Shown one piece after another: positions 7,411 through 7,871 of a DNA stretch of 7,871 bases (position 1 is its first letter; every line of letters begins with the position of its first letter). The stretch lies in contig CBFCWF010000200.1 in NCBI GenBank assembly GCA_965601425.1, forward strand, positions 1-7,871. The letters are read 5' to 3'. This DNA is from Thiosocius sp965601425 (GTDB lineage: Bacteria > Pseudomonadota > Gammaproteobacteria > Chromatiales > Chromatiaceae). Under the pieces are notes generated by a model. The model searched no databases and was not told the DNA's origin. It saw only the letters and a list, made by a program, of their open reading frames with translations. The translations under genes were made by a program, and so were the position numbers.

Positions 7411-7566
7411 AGCCATGCTCCGTGAAACAACGCGGAACGACGGCAGTGGTCAGTCGATCCATGCTCCCTGGTAGTGCTCCTGCCCGGATTCATTGGGCAC
7501 CTAGCAGCGATGTGGGTCTCTCCTGTTCGCGGTATTGCAGGCTGTCACGGCGGCTTGGGATTGTAC
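7411..7566. other. Intergenic stretch with no supported gene
   Basis: After the receptor stop I see no terminator hairpin with a T-run and no gene with a ribosome binding site. Two plus-strand frames run through it. One starts with an ATG at 7407 overlapping the receptor stop (ATGA) and encodes 56 Ser/Arg-rich residues to 7577. Another, open from 7426 to 7599 without a proper start, has a hydrophobic piece, LVVLLPGFIGHLAAMW. Either could be debris of a membrane protein gene, but neither is convincing. A 9-bp direct repeat CCATGCTCC occurs at 7413-7421 and 7459-7467. Confidence 0.3.
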
Positions 7567-7659
7567 TTAGTGGCTGACCAGGCTGTGCCGATAGGATGAC
7601 ATGGGTCCCAAGGTGGCATGCTGAAGGACAAGCCTTACTGATTTCATCAGGCGATACAT
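7567..7659 (-). CDS. Small ORF, 30 residues, hypothetical
   Basis: On the minus strand the ATG at 7659 is preceded by GAGGAG (7671-7666) with a 6-nt spacer, one of the best ribosome binding sites in the window. It encodes 30 residues, beginning MYRLMKSVRLVLQHATLGPM and ending in SYRHSLVSH. The first half would make a short basic amphipathic or hydrophobic helix (Arg3, Lys6 and Arg9 spaced among Val, Leu and Met), as in small membrane-associated proteins. I know of no family to assign. It follows the 43-residue Lys-rich ORF on the same strand, 79 nt downstream of its stop, so the two may share a transcript. The frame extends upstream to an ATG at 7755, but that start overlaps the neighbouring gene and lacks support. 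A remnant of a longer protein is also possible. Confidence 0.4.
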   Translation of the reverse strand: MYRLMKSVRLVLQHATLGPMSSYRHSLVSH

Positions 7660-7738
7660 GGTGGGCTCCTCATTGTCGCGGCGCTGCAGTGGTTTTGGCC
7701 AACAGGCCTCCTGCCACGACGTCGGTCCTGTGCGTGGC

Positions 7739-7870
7739 TTAGGCGTCTCTGACAATCAGCGGCCGGTGGTCGTTCGCGTGTTTTTTCGCCTGTTTGGCGG
7801 CCTTCTTTTCCTTTGGCGTCAGTAAGGGTTGTTTTTTCGCTTCCCTGTTGGATTTCTCGCGTTTGGACAT
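7739..7870 (-). CDS. Small Lys-rich conserved hypothetical protein, 43 residues
   Basis: The minus strand encodes 43 residues from the ATG at 7870 to the TAA at 7741-7739. The sequence is strongly basic and helical, with the core LTPKEKKAAKQAKKHA (17-32) after a Lys/Arg-rich start (MSKREKSNREAKK) and a short non-basic tail HRPLIVRDA. The style, Lys/Ala-rich with a TPKEKKAAK core, matches small uncharacterised proteins that I recall from gammaproteobacteria such as Pseudomonas and Marinobacter relatives; that is memory of the pattern, not a search. Such composition suggests RNA, DNA or ribosome binding, but nothing shows it here. Only one base upstream of the ATG is in the window, so the ribosome binding site cannot be seen and a longer N-terminus cannot be excluded. 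Confidence 0.65.
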   Translation of the reverse strand: MSKREKSNREAKKQPLLTPKEKKAAKQAKKHANDHRPLIVRDA

Positions 7871-7871
7871 A

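Noticed and set aside
1..7871. CRISPR array, tRNA or rRNA genes, insertion-sequence ends or integrase genes
   Set aside because: No regularly spaced repeats, no cloverleaf or rRNA-like segments and no transposase or recombinase motifs were seen; only scattered repeats of 7-9 bp.

Overview
The window looks like chromosomal DNA from a moderately GC-rich gammaproteobacterium. The main support is the YbbA/YbbP-type ABC pair in the E. coli-like ATPase-then-permease order. A marine Marinobacter-like host is possible, given the TAXI-type solute receptor and the Lys-rich small protein at the right end, but this is an impression from protein character and not a comparison.

Layout from left to right. 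Positions 1-984 (minus) hold the N-terminal 328 codons of an exported YVTN/NHL-type beta-propeller protein that runs off the left edge. Positions 985-1528 have no intact gene. They contain a plus-strand frame open from 1125 to 1523 except for one TGA at 1368, whose last 39 codons read like real protein; it may be a decayed gene. Positions 1529-4757 (minus) are a two-gene operon in which the ATPase (4757-4086) overlaps the FtsX-family permease (4096-1529) by 11 nt. Positions 4758-5408 hold the ATPase upstream region and a probably degenerate coding stretch (4901-5265, plus) with a well-placed ribosome binding site and an apparent frameshift. E. coli carries tesA divergent from ybbA, but no tesA is seen here.

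Positions 5409-7410 (plus) carry two exported proteins in tandem, 67 nt apart: a metallo-beta-lactamase-fold hydrolase with a complete metal site, and a TAXI-type TRAP solute receptor. Each has its own good ribosome binding site, and no TRAP permease gene follows within the window. Positions 7411-7871 hold mostly non-coding or degenerate sequence and two small minus-strand ORFs: a 30-residue one with an excellent Shine-Dalgarno and a 43-residue Lys-rich one at the right edge.

The ABC pair probably acts in an envelope process as a MacB/LolCDE-like mechanotransmission transporter. The hydrolase and receptor may share a periplasmic substrate route, but that is only suggested by adjacency. I found no RNA gene, CRISPR array, insertion sequence or convincing new multi-gene system. 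The items most worth a second look are the two interrupted reading frames, the hydrolase/receptor pair and the two small ORFs.
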